This document shows positions 1-5,927 of a stretch of 8,029 nt of DNA, one piece after another. The first letter of the stretch is position 1, and every line of letters begins with the position of its first letter. The stretch is taken from contig JAGXHS010000148.1 of assembly GCA_024636075.1 (NCBI GenBank), forward strand, positions 1-8,029, given 5' to 3'. The stretch comes from Propionibacteriaceae bacterium (lineage in GTDB: Bacteria; Actinomycetota; Actinomycetes; Propionibacteriales; Propionibacteriaceae). The position numbers and the translations under genes were made by a program. Under the pieces are notes generated by a model that did not search any database, had not been told where the DNA came from, and saw nothing but the letters and a program-made list of their open reading frames with translations.

Positions 1-1
1 C

Positions 2-628
2 GACGGCCTGATCGAAGTGTCTTCCCGGGTCCTGCGGGGCGTCGGAGCACGGGTCGACACGATCCGGGTCGTCGACCACACCATCCCGCCGGGCGTCTAC
101 CCCGACATGCGCACACAGGGCTGGGATGTCGACGACTTCCCCGACCTGTATCGCGAGCTGATCGAGCCTGCCGACATCGTGGTTCTCGCCACGCCCATCT
201 GGCTCGGGGACCAGTCCTCGATGACCAGACTCGTCATCGAGCGCCTCTACGGATGGTCAGGTGACCTGAACGAGGCCGGCCAGTGGTCCTACTACGGCAA
301 GGTCGGCGGCGTCCTGGTCACTGGAAACGAGGACGGAGGCAAGCACTGCGCCGCCCAGATGCTGTACGCGCTGTCCCACATCGGATTCACCATTCCGCCC
401 CAGGCCGACGCCTACTGGGTCGGCGAGGCCGGCCCCGGTCCGTCCTACCTCGACGACAATCGCGGCGCGCAGAACCACTGGACCACCCGTAACACCGTCT
501 TCGCGGCATGGAACATGCTCCACACCGCCCGGCGGCTGAAGGACAGCGGCGGCCTGCCCGCCCACGGCAACGTGACCACCAACTGGGATCTCGGCAATCC
601 CACACACCCCAATCCGGAGTACCGATAG
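2..628 (+). CDS. Flavodoxin-fold NAD(P)H-dependent FMN reductase family protein (5' end outside window)
   Basis: Probably a soluble FMN-binding oxidoreductase of the flavodoxin/NADPH-dependent FMN reductase family; the physiological substrate is not known. The frame is already open at base 2 (reads D-G-L-I-E-V), so the true start and the N-terminal FMN phosphate-binding loop lie upstream of the window. The GTG at 17 is internal and should not be taken as the start. Family signatures visible are the beta-strand plus loop ADIVVLATPIWLG (about DNA 170-208), the following SS..R.VIERL helix, and VLVTGNEDGGKH (about 314-349) followed by a helix and GFTIPPQADAYWVGEAG (about 383-433), which form the flavin-side loops typical of this group. 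The C-terminal extension ends in an N/P-rich tail (NPTHPNPEYR) and a TAG stop. About 209 codons are present. No partner gene follows closely: the next gene starts 280 bases later. The family call is firm; the exact substrate is unknown. Confidence 0.86.
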   Translation, partial: DGLIEVSSRVLRGVGARVDTIRVVDHTIPPGVYPDMRTQGWDVDDFPDLYRELIEPADIVVLATPIWLGDQSSMTRLVIERLYGWSGDLNEAGQWSYYGKVGGVLVTGNEDGGKHCAAQMLYALSHIGFTIPPQADAYWVGEAGPGPSYLDDNRGAQNHWTTRNTVFAAWNMLHTARRLKDSGGLPAHGNVTTNWDLGNPTHPNPEYR

Positions 629-776
629 ATTCCACAAGCTCCGCGATTGCTCATCAACCGGGACAGGGAGGACAGGACGTCGACGGGTGGGTAGACCCCG
701 CGGGCCTCGACATCAGGGGAAAGTACCAGCTGTCCAGCGCGACCGGAGGTTCTCATCCAGCTCTGTGCCGGGTGGG

Positions 777-807
777 TCACCGGCTGCGACCGGCCGTCGT
801 CCGGTGA
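777..807 (+). other. Small inverted repeat between genes
   Basis: TCACCGG (777-783) and CCGGTGA (801-807) form a perfect 7-bp inverted repeat with a 17-base, GC-rich loop, 149 bases downstream of the flavodoxin-family stop. There is no T-run after it, so it is only a weak terminator candidate. The rest of 629-908 shows no convincing gene; open frames there are short and have no family resemblance. Confidence 0.25.
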
Positions 808-876
808 GTCCCGTTCTGGTCGTGGCTGCCGTCAGGTGCGACAATGGTCTTTAGGACGCGACGTCTGTCAGCGTTT

Positions 877-890
877 CGGGCTGAGGCCCG
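877..890 (+). promoter_or_regulatory. Leader hairpin just before the ribosome binding site
   Basis: CGGGC-TGAG-GCCCG can fold into a 5-bp GC-only hairpin with a four-base loop. It ends six bases before the AGGAG Shine-Dalgarno sequence (896-900) of the gene starting at 909. In the leader RNA it could affect ribosome access, but in such GC-rich DNA a hairpin of this size also arises by chance. Confidence 0.22.
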
Positions 891-908
891 GGAAGAGGAG
901 CCGCCCTG

Positions 909-1376
909 ATGCGCAAGCGAATACTTCCTTCGATCCAGGACACGCCGGCCACCGGCGACTGGTTGGACCTCGAGCCCCTGGTGGAGGTCGAGATCACCTC
1001 GGAAGACCCGGCCTGGCCCATTGAGTCGGCGTTGCTCCCGGGCGAGGGCCCGGGTTGGCGTGCGGCGGGGCCGGGATCTCAGACGATCCGGCTCCTCTTC
1101 GACCCGCCGCAGGCCCTGCACCGGATCTGGCTCCAGTTCCGTGAGACCACTGCCGAGCACACCCAGGAGTACGTGATCCGTTGGTCGTCCGACGGCGGAC
1201 ACGAGTTCCGGGAGGTCGTCCGGCAGCAATGGAACTTCAGCCCCGGGGGCTCGACGGAACAGGTCGAGAATCACCACGTCGAGTTACAGGGGGTCGATGT
1301 GCTGGAGCTGGAGATCACCCCAGATGTGGGCGGGGGTAGTGCTCCCGCTTCGCTGGCGAAGCTCAGGCTCGCCTGA
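909..1376 (+). CDS. Small conserved protein, probable galactose-binding-like beta-sandwich
   Basis: A complete 155-residue protein of unknown function. The start is well supported: ATG at 909 with AGGAG at 896-900, eight bases upstream. There is no signal peptide and no membrane segment, so it is probably cytoplasmic. The sequence is a run of short beta-strands with charged turns: WLDLEPLVEVEITSED (about residues 18-33), IESALLPGEGPGWRAA (38-53), a QTIRLLF strand, then LHRIWLQF, QEYVIRWSSDGG, REVVRQQWNFSPGG, the strand VDVLELEITPD and the C-terminal end LAKLRLA. This strand order, with a terminal L-L-L strand and an R-I-x-L-x-F strand after a P-P-Q turn, resembles discoidin/F5-8C-type domains, and similar proteins are often labelled hypothetical or carbohydrate-binding. 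That assignment is inference from pattern and recall; ligand binding is not shown. The gene stands alone on its strand and converges on the dienelactone hydrolase. Confidence 0.85.
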   Translation: MRKRILPSIQDTPATGDWLDLEPLVEVEITSEDPAWPIESALLPGEGPGWRAAGPGSQTIRLLFDPPQALHRIWLQFRETTAEHTQEYVIRWSSDGGHEFREVVRQQWNFSPGGSTEQVENHHVELQGVDVLELEITPDVGGGSAPASLAKLRLA

Positions 1377-1444
1377 GCATCCGGCAGTTCCGGGGACCGG
1401 CGACGCCCATTCCGGGACGGCACAGAGTCGCTCACGCGTCATGA

Positions 1445-1516
1445 GCGCTGGGCCACCTCAAAGCCGTCGAGCGCGACGAGTTGACCGAAGCGCTGGAGGC
1501 CCGCCGTGAGCGATGA
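1445..1516 (+). pseudogene. Orphan coding fragment (possible gene remnant)
   Basis: Right after a TGA (1442-1444), one plus-strand frame reads A-L-G-H-L-K-A-V-E-R-D-E-L-T-E-A-L-E-A-R-R-E-R and stops at TGA 1514-1516. The E-R-D-E-L-T-E-A-L-E pattern looks like the C-terminal helix of a real protein, and codon third positions are almost all G or C, but there is no start or upstream domain. It may be the last remnant of a gene removed by rearrangement. I cannot assign the family, and 23 codons are too few to exclude chance. Confidence 0.25.
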
Positions 1517-1531
1517 ACACCTCGGCTCACG
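1505..1531. terminator. Hairpin between convergent genes, weak terminator candidate
   Basis: CGTGAGC (1505-1511) and GCTCACG (1525-1531) are a perfect 7-bp inverted repeat with a 13-base loop. It lies between the stop of the 155-residue protein gene (1376) and the stop of the convergent dienelactone hydrolase (1604), where a shared bidirectional terminator would be expected. Neither side has a T-run, so Rho-independent function is uncertain. Confidence 0.28.
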
Positions 1532-1603
1532 TCTGGCCGCTCTCCTGCGCTCGTAGCCGGGGGCAACGGAAGTACCGCAGCACCTTGGGGAGGAAGAAGT
1601 GTC

Positions 1604-2338
1604 CTACCCGCTTTGCGCTGTTGCGAGATGCTCGGTGAAGAAGCGGATGATCCGCGCCTTGGCGTCGGTCGCCGCGCCTTCGTCGTAAGGACTGCCGGAG
1701 ATCCTGTTCAACAGGCGGAAGGTGGTAGGGACCTCGTCGGGGCGGTGATCGTTGAGGAAGCCGTGCTGGACTCCTGGGTACTCCTTGACGTCGTGGTCGA
1801 CACCGAGCTCGGTCAGAGCAGCCTCGAGCCGGGCGGCCCCACCCCGCACGGCCCGATCCGCACCACCGAAGCTGCCCACCACGGGGCACGCACCCTGCAG
1901 GTATGCCGCGCTGTATGCCTGCTTGCTGGCAGTGCCGTAGTTCACGCTGGAGGCCGCGAACGCCCCGTCGGGGGCGAGAACGAGCGCGTACCCACCGCCC
2001 ATGCAGAACCCGATCACGCCGACGCGACCAGTGCACTCCTCTTGGTCGGTCAGCCACTGCCGTGCCGCGTCGATGTCGTCGAAGGATCGGCCCGCCTTGG
2101 CGCGGACCTCCCGGATCATCGCGATCAGGCAACGTACCTTCCCCGGTCCGCCGCGGGCGAACAGGTCGGGTGCGGCCGCGAGGAACCCCTCGCTGGCGAG
2201 CCAGTCCGCTTGGCGCCGTAGGTCCGCGGACATGCCCACCACGTCGTGGACCACGACGACGCCCGGCCACGGACCGGCGCCCGCCGGCGTTGCGACGTAG
2301 AGCGGGAGCTCGCCGTGCTCGGTCTCAATCTTGGTCAT
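1604..2338 (-). CDS. Dienelactone hydrolase family protein
   Basis: An alpha/beta hydrolase of the dienelactone hydrolase family (carboxymethylenebutenolidase-like), a cytoplasmic esterase/lactonase group. The physiological substrate is not predictable here because no aromatic-degradation genes are nearby. With the ATG at 2338 the protein is 244 residues, normal for the family. The triad is visible in the expected order (numbering from the GTG codon at 2341): Cys113 in GFCMGGG, Asp162 in GGAD, and His193 in VQHGF. The oxyanion-side strand VVVVHDVVG (28-36) and the APDLFARGG segment (57-65) are also typical. The nucleophile is Cys rather than Ser, as in true dienelactone hydrolases. A GTG directly before the ATG could add one residue. 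The ATG is preferred because the stop of the broken upstream SRPBCC gene overlaps it as TGATG and GAAGG lies nine bases before it. That overlap suggests former translational coupling. The gene converges with the gene ending at 1376. Confidence 0.95.
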   Translation of the reverse strand: MTKIETEHGELPLYVATPAGAGPWPGVVVVHDVVGMSADLRRQADWLASEGFLAAAPDLFARGGPGKVRCLIAMIREVRAKAGRSFDDIDAARQWLTDQEECTGRVGVIGFCMGGGYALVLAPDGAFAASSVNYGTASKQAYSAAYLQGACPVVGSFGGADRAVRGGAARLEAALTELGVDHDVKEYPGVQHGFLNDHRPDEVPTTFRLLNRISGSPYDEGAATDAKARIIRFFTEHLATAQSG

Positions 2339-2580
2339 CACTGCTGGCCTTCCCCGCGCCTATGTTTGAGCCCCCGTCCAGATCCGATGCTCCTGACACC
2401 GCCCCGATCAGTGGGCCGACGATCGGGGCCGGACAACTGACGGACACCTCGCAGTTCCAGGAGAGCAGCGTCCCCCCGGGGGGATCGCAGCGCAGCTCGC
2501 CCCCCGGCACCGGCCATGACACTTCGGTCGCGAATCGGTGCTGGCGGTCGAGCTCGGTGCACTCGATGGTCATCTGGAGC
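2338..2580 (-). pseudogene. Broken SRPBCC-family (polyketide cyclase/START-like) gene, C-terminal part
   Basis: Three minus-strand frames must be joined to read the family. Frame 1 (2573 down to about 2400) gives MTIECTELD..HRFATEVSW, then GGTLLSWNCEV and PIVGPLIGAV, matching the second half of SRPBCC proteins (T.L.F.P..GGT...W.WEV.P.....L.GPL). Frame 2 (2395-2372) gives QEHRIWTG. Frame 3 (2370-2341) gives LKHRRGEGQQ, ending at TGA 2340-2338. Joined, QEHRIWTG-LKHR matches the family's characteristic last helix ((R)QE.RIWTGLKR.LE). The second shift is explained by one extra base in the run of five C at 2371-2375; the first lies near 2396-2403. The N-terminal 50-60 residues of the family are absent: upstream the frame reaches a stop within about 15 codons, inside the 3' end of the neighbouring membrane-protein gene. 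SRPBCC proteins bind hydrophobic ligands in a deep cavity; this copy is very unlikely to fold. A sequencing error could explain one shift but not the truncation as well. Confidence 0.62.
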
Positions 2581-2583
2581 AGC

Positions 2584-3435
2584 CTACTTCGGCGGTGGCT
2601 GTTCCCGCTGGGCTACCTGGTCCACAAGTCCGGGTTTCTGCAGCGGCGCCCGGCTCGCACTGGTTCTTGGTTCCCAAGCACCCACAGCAGGGTTACCCGG
2701 TTGACTCGAAGAGTCCCGTTGCCAGACCGTGAGCACGAAGAGCAAGAACCCGACACCGAGCAAGAACTCCATTGGCTCTTGGAATCGCGGCGGCAGCGCC
2801 AGATCGTTCTCTCCGAGCGCCGGGATCGCCAGCGCGAGGCCAGGGGCGAGGTAATCCACGTAGACGTAGTAGGCAAAGACAGGGAAGAACCACCAGAAGA
2901 GCTCCCTGCCGGGTGCGAACGCGTGGACCGGCCGCAGCCAGGAAATTCGCCTCACCACTACCCGGCCCAGCCCAATGCCCCAGATCCCCAACGCGATGTA
3001 TGCGCCTTCCAGTGCGAGGCGTCCGAGCAGGTTGTGCAGGTTCGCCTCGTTTTGCAGGTTGCGCTCCACGAGGACTTCGGGCCCCGCGAAATTGAAGATT
3101 CGCTGGCCCCAACTGATTTCTTCACCCGCTATGAAGAACAAGCCGAGGGTGAATACCAGATACGCGGCCCCCCTCAGGCGAAAGCCGTGACGGAGCCAAC
3201 GCCATGCGAGGATTCCAGTGACGGGAACTGCGATCGCGTAGGCGGCGAAGGTCGCCCACTCATACGCTCCGTCTTCGCCGACGCTCCAGAGGTACCCATT
3301 CAGGTAGGTCAGGTAGAGCACGGACTGGCCAACCACCACAGCGAGAGGCAGCCAGAACAGAATACTCGAAAGACGCCCTGGCACTAACGTCGCTTTGCTG
3401 TGAGTTTGCTCGCGTGACACAAGCGCACGATACAC
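2584..3435 (-). CDS. Conserved polytopic membrane protein with GEEISWGQ motif, function unknown
   Basis: An inner-membrane protein of 283 residues. Hydrophobic segments lie at about residues 24-45, 60-78, 90-104, 144-160, 180-198 and 222-238. The most distinctive feature is FFIAGEEISWGQRIF (100-114) at the end of the third segment, followed by NLQNEANLHNL (126-136). The acidic E105/E106, W109, Q111, N129, N132 and H134 cluster at one membrane face and look like a functional site. I recognise the EEISWGQR...N.Q.E.NLHN pattern as recurring in uncharacterised bacterial membrane proteins, but I know no function. Residues from about 240 on (S/P/Q-rich, ending EQPPPK) are probably disordered and may be a recently acquired tail, because the stop abuts the truncated SRPBCC gene. 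The start is uncertain: GTG at 3435 is the longest option and has no clear ribosome binding site. GTG at 3384 (266 residues) overlaps the stop of a short upstream frame as TAGTG and still leaves the first membrane segment intact. Hand-counted GC is about 60% in samples, lower than the aldo/keto reductase gene. Confidence 0.85.
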   Translation of the reverse strand: MYRALVSREQTHSKATLVPGRLSSILFWLPLAVVVGQSVLYLTYLNGYLWSVGEDGAYEWATFAAYAIAVPVTGILAWRWLRHGFRLRGAAYLVFTLGLFFIAGEEISWGQRIFNFAGPEVLVERNLQNEANLHNLLGRLALEGAYIALGIWGIGLGRVVVRRISWLRPVHAFAPGRELFWWFFPVFAYYVYVDYLAPGLALAIPALGENDLALPPRFQEPMEFLLGVGFLLFVLTVWQRDSSSQPGNPAVGAWEPRTSASRAPLQKPGLVDQVAQREQPPPK

Positions 3436-3575
3436 GCCACACGGTACAAGGGAGCCCGTGCGCGGCGGTAGTTGAAGGTGCGGCCGCCCTCCAGTCGAAA
3501 GGCACCGAGATAACCCGTCAGCAAGCCTTCAGTCCCAACATGAATCGTGCGTCCGTTGCGAGATGTAGTGCTCAT
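3384..3575 (-). CDS. Possible small protein upstream of the GEEISWGQ membrane protein
   Basis: An ATG-started frame of 63 codons (starts MSTTSRNGRTIHVGTEG, ends LTAKRR) in the stretch between the two membrane-protein genes. Its TAG stop overlaps a GTG that is an alternative start of the downstream membrane protein (TAGTG), the arrangement expected of coupled genes. Against it: no Shine-Dalgarno sequence, no family I recognise, a basic composition, and third positions much less GC-rich than in the firm genes here. It could be real, a remnant, or chance. The remainder of 3576-3735 shows no gene and no clear terminator. Confidence 0.2.
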   Translation of the reverse strand: MSTTSRNGRTIHVGTEGLLTGYLGAFRLEGGRTFNYRRARAPLYRVACIVRLCHASKLTAKRR

Positions 3576-3735
3576 CCAGGATGTCCCACGTGCCGCGCAC
3601 CTGAACGGGCCTTGCCTGCTTTCGCCGGGCGGGTGCCGCCGTTCGACCTTCCCGCCGCACGGATCCTTGCGACCTGACGTTCACAGCTGATCGGGGATGG
3701 CCCGTTGGGTGCTGTCGCGACGGGCACTGACAGAC

Positions 3736-4773
3736 TCACCTTCCTGCGAGGCGGCGAACCACTGCTCCCGCTGTCCCGGACGGTGGGTCGCCGAGCGCGG
3801 GAAGTGTGGATGGTGCCGGGACCGCGCCCAAGAACTCGCGGAACCCCGCCTGTGCGAGTGGAGCGGCGGCCGCAGAGCGGCTGGGTGTCGCCTTCGCCCG
3901 GATGACCGCGGCCGACGCCGAGGCGGTGTCCTTGGGCGCGTTCTCTGGTGGCTTTCCTGCGTTCCGGAGAGACACCAAGCGGCTCAGCAGGTCGAACCAG
4001 AACGGAGCGCCAAGCATCAGCAGCGCACCAGTGAGGAGCCAACCCACGATGTGGGAAGCCCACCAGCCAACGGTGTGTGAGTCATCGAAGACTGGTTCCG
4101 ACCAGCCCACGGGCAGCTTCAGTTCCTTGAGCGAGTCGGTGGTGCGGGCGACGTCCTGGATCTTCGTGGCTTCCTGGCCTGCGCTCACGCTCGACTCTGC
4201 AGCGGCGACGACCGCAGCCCGAGTCGCTTCGTCATTCCACAAGTCACGAGCCACGTCGGTCGCACTCGCGTTGACGAGGACTGCAAGAACCAGCCCGGCA
4301 AAGAACAACCACGTTGTTGCCCACTTCTTGTACTGGCTCTCGACGCCCGTCATGGTCTCGTCGAACCACGATTCGAGTCCAGCCTTGAAACGCAGCAGAT
4401 CACTGCCGACATCGGCGTAGATCTCCCCCATCCTTGTGGCCAAACCCGGTGGGATGTTTTCGGCGGTTCGGGCGACTTCGACGGCCGCGTCGGCGAACGA
4501 CTTGGCAGACATGTACGCAACCCCTGCCTTTCCCGCTGCCGCCTCCGCCGAACGGTAAATGGTGGTACCCCGGAATGCCGCGTCGAGGGTTCCCGAACCG
4601 GTCCAATCCACCTCACCACCGGCCAACATGGTTCCAATGGCGTGCTCAAGGTCCCGGTGCCGCTTCTTCACCCTTTTCGACACCAACTCCACCAAGGCTG
4701 AGGTGGCCGTAGCGAGAACGAAGAAGAGCAGGGCCAGACCAATGGCCGTTTCCAGCGCCTGTGAACCGAACAT
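3736..4773 (-). CDS. Conserved membrane protein of unknown function (GAPFWFDLLSRLVSLRNAG family)
   Basis: A 345-residue membrane protein. The start is clear: ATG at 4773 preceded by AGGAG with seven bases between. The first membrane segment is residues 7-30 (ETAIGLALLFFVLATATSAL), immediately followed by a basic K/R-rich stretch (32-40). A long soluble region (41-148) contains helical, charged sequence including MGEIYADVGSDLLRFKAGLESWFDETM (about 115-141). The second segment is about 151-169, then a predicted soluble loop (170-235) with LPVGWS (220-225), and a third segment about 236-258 running into GAPFWFDLLSRLVSLRNAG (255-273). The C-terminal 70 residues are A/P/S-rich and probably disordered. 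The FKAGLESWFDETM and GAPFWFDLLSRLVSLRNAG blocks recur in hypothetical proteins of many bacteria, so this is a genuine family, but I know no assigned role. It lies 300 bases upstream of the other membrane-protein gene on the same strand, too far to call an operon with confidence. Confidence 0.9.
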   Translation of the reverse strand: MFGSQALETAIGLALLFFVLATATSALVELVSKRVKKRHRDLEHAIGTMLAGGEVDWTGSGTLDAAFRGTTIYRSAEAAAGKAGVAYMSAKSFADAAVEVARTAENIPPGLATRMGEIYADVGSDLLRFKAGLESWFDETMTGVESQYKKWATTWLFFAGLVLAVLVNASATDVARDLWNDEATRAAVVAAAESSVSAGQEATKIQDVARTTDSLKELKLPVGWSEPVFDDSHTVGWWASHIVGWLLTGALLMLGAPFWFDLLSRLVSLRNAGKPPENAPKDTASASAAVIRAKATPSRSAAAAPLAQAGFREFLGAVPAPSTLPALGDPPSGTAGAVVRRLAGR

Positions 4774-4803
4774 CCGCCCACTCCTATCGGTGAAATTGCA
4801 AGG

Positions 4804-4809
4804 ATCCTA
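4804..4809 (-). promoter_or_regulatory. Possible -10 element for the 345-residue membrane protein gene
   Basis: On the minus strand TAGGAT sits 30 bases before the ATG at 4773, with the AGGAG ribosome binding site between. This is a plausible actinobacterial -10 hexamer giving a leader of roughly 20-25 bases. I could not find a convincing -35. It lies between the arms of a 7-bp inverted repeat, TCGGTGA (4787-4793) and TCACCGA (4830-4836), that might be an operator but could easily be chance. Confidence 0.22.
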
Positions 4810-4983
4810 GTACCTTTTGTCCTCCGAAATCACCGAACGGCTGCACATTCGAGGCGGTTTCGGAAGGACTGGAAAGTCACATCGCGGCTGACACGCGAAC
4901 TTCCATGTCGCGATCCGATCGTCCGACCAGTCTCGATAGGCTGCGGCATTCCGCCGCTTGTCGACCGTGCGAGGGGAGGTCAT
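4807..4983 (-). CDS. Possible 58-residue protein, unrecognised
   Basis: A minus-strand ATG frame of 58 codons that begins MTSPRTVDKRRN, continues AAAYRDWSDDRIATWKF and ends SEDKRY, stopping 33 bases before the 345-residue membrane protein start. Roughly 70% of third positions are G or C, intermediate between the firm genes and noncoding frames. There is no Shine-Dalgarno sequence, and its stop overlaps the putative -10 element, so both cannot easily be right. I recognise no family. It is listed because it is the only sizeable frame in 4774-5063, which otherwise holds no gene. Confidence 0.17.
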   Translation of the reverse strand: MTSPRTVDKRRNAAAYRDWSDDRIATWKFACQPRCDFPVLPKPPRMCSRSVISEDKRY

Positions 4984-5063
4984 CTGACCACGGGAGAGGC
5001 ACCGACCCGAACGAACCGTCAGGTGGGCTCGATGTCCCGACAGTGACGTTTGCGCATGCCGGA

Positions 5064-5927
5064 CTACTCGCTCATGAAGTGATGGATGGCCGTGGATAGG
5101 GCCGGTCGGTCAGGGCCCAGCCAGTAGAAATGGCTGTGCGCGTTTGTCTCGACGAGCCGAGCGTTGGGGATCTTGCGGACGAGGTTCTCGGCGTGGTCGA
5201 AACTCACGCCGCCATCGTGGCGCGACGCCGTCACCAGAGTCGGGCACGCAACGGATCGCAGAACCGCCTCGCGGTAGCGCGACCTGGTGGCCTGACCCTG
5301 GCGCAGGTCGGTCACGAATCCCGAGCCGGAGTCCATCGCGGCGAAGGTCTTCCTCGCCGACGCCCGATCGTCCAGCATCCAGGTTTCCCACCACGAGGCA
5401 CTCGGCACCGTCGACAACGTCGACATCATCAGGCGTAGGCCCCTGTCCGAGGAGGTCAGGGCACGCACGGCACGCCAGGTGCGTCGTTGGGCCCAGGGAG
5501 CGAAAGCCAGGCGACCGACCGCCCCTTCAAGCATGGTGTCGGGGAAGGGCAGCGTCGAGGGAGCGCAGCTGTGCAGCACCAGCCGAGGAGCCAGGTGTGG
5601 GAGCAACACGGCCACCTCTGCCGCCTGGAGCCCGCCGAAGCTGACCCCCACGGTGGCGGCCGGCTTGGTGATACCCAGTTGGTTGCAGACGTCTGCGACG
5701 GCGGGAACGAACTCGGCCGCCATCAGCAACCCCACCTCGGTACGGCCGTAGCCCGGCCTCGAGAAGGTCAGCGCCCGATAACCCAGATCGGTATAGAGGT
5801 CCGTGCCCAGCGGAGTGGACGCCGTGGTGTGCCCGCCGGGAAAGACCAGCACGACGGCTCCGCCCTTCGGACCGCTGAGCGCGACTTCCACGAGACCGAG
5901 ACAGGTACGCAGCACGCTCGTCTCCAC
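5064..5927 (-). CDS. Alpha/beta hydrolase
   Basis: A soluble serine hydrolase of the alpha/beta hydrolase fold, 287 residues. The canonical landmarks are in order: oxyanion region VFPGGHT (28-34), the RPGYGRT strand-turn (57-63), nucleophile elbow GVSFGG with Ser96, the cap region (about 120-215), the acid Asp238 in TASRHDGGVSFDHA (233-246), and the base His266 in HSHFYWLG (264-271). The S-H-F-x-W-L-G ending and the long cap fit general hydrolases/esterases such as those annotated as alpha/beta fold hydrolase; the substrate cannot be told from sequence. The start is GTG at 5927. Upstream in frame there is a stop within six codons, so the start cannot move far, though a second GTG at residue 5 is possible. 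No clear Shine-Dalgarno sequence is seen. The gene has noncoding DNA of about 290-345 bases on both sides and is probably transcribed alone. Confidence 0.92.
   Translation of the reverse strand: METSVLRTCLGLVEVALSGPKGGAVVLVFPGGHTTASTPLGTDLYTDLGYRALTFSRPGYGRTEVGLLMAAEFVPAVADVCNQLGITKPAATVGVSFGGLQAAEVAVLLPHLAPRLVLHSCAPSTLPFPDTMLEGAVGRLAFAPWAQRRTWRAVRALTSSDRGLRLMMSTLSTVPSASWWETWMLDDRASARKTFAAMDSGSGFVTDLRQGQATRSRYREAVLRSVACPTLVTASRHDGGVSFDHAENLVRKIPNARLVETNAHSHFYWLGPDRPALSTAIHHFMSE

Noticed and set aside
257..780. Several minus-strand frames opposite the flavodoxin-family gene
   Set aside because: They are shadow frames with atypical composition; the plus-strand frame carries continuous flavodoxin-family motifs.
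1527..2270. A 247-codon minus-strand frame overlapping the dienelactone hydrolase
   Set aside because: It is a shifted shadow of the hydrolase, R/G/P-rich, and lacks any motif; the hydrolase frame has the full catalytic triad.
1903..3387. A 494-codon plus-strand open frame, the longest in the window
   Set aside because: It is antisense to the dienelactone hydrolase, the SRPBCC remnant and the GEEISWGQ membrane protein. Its product is R/P/Q/E-rich without domain structure, which is typical of an antisense frame in GC-rich DNA.
3806..4420. A 204-codon plus-strand frame opposite the 345-residue membrane protein
   Set aside because: The S/T/A-rich product has no motifs, while the opposite strand has clear membrane segments, conserved blocks and a ribosome binding site.
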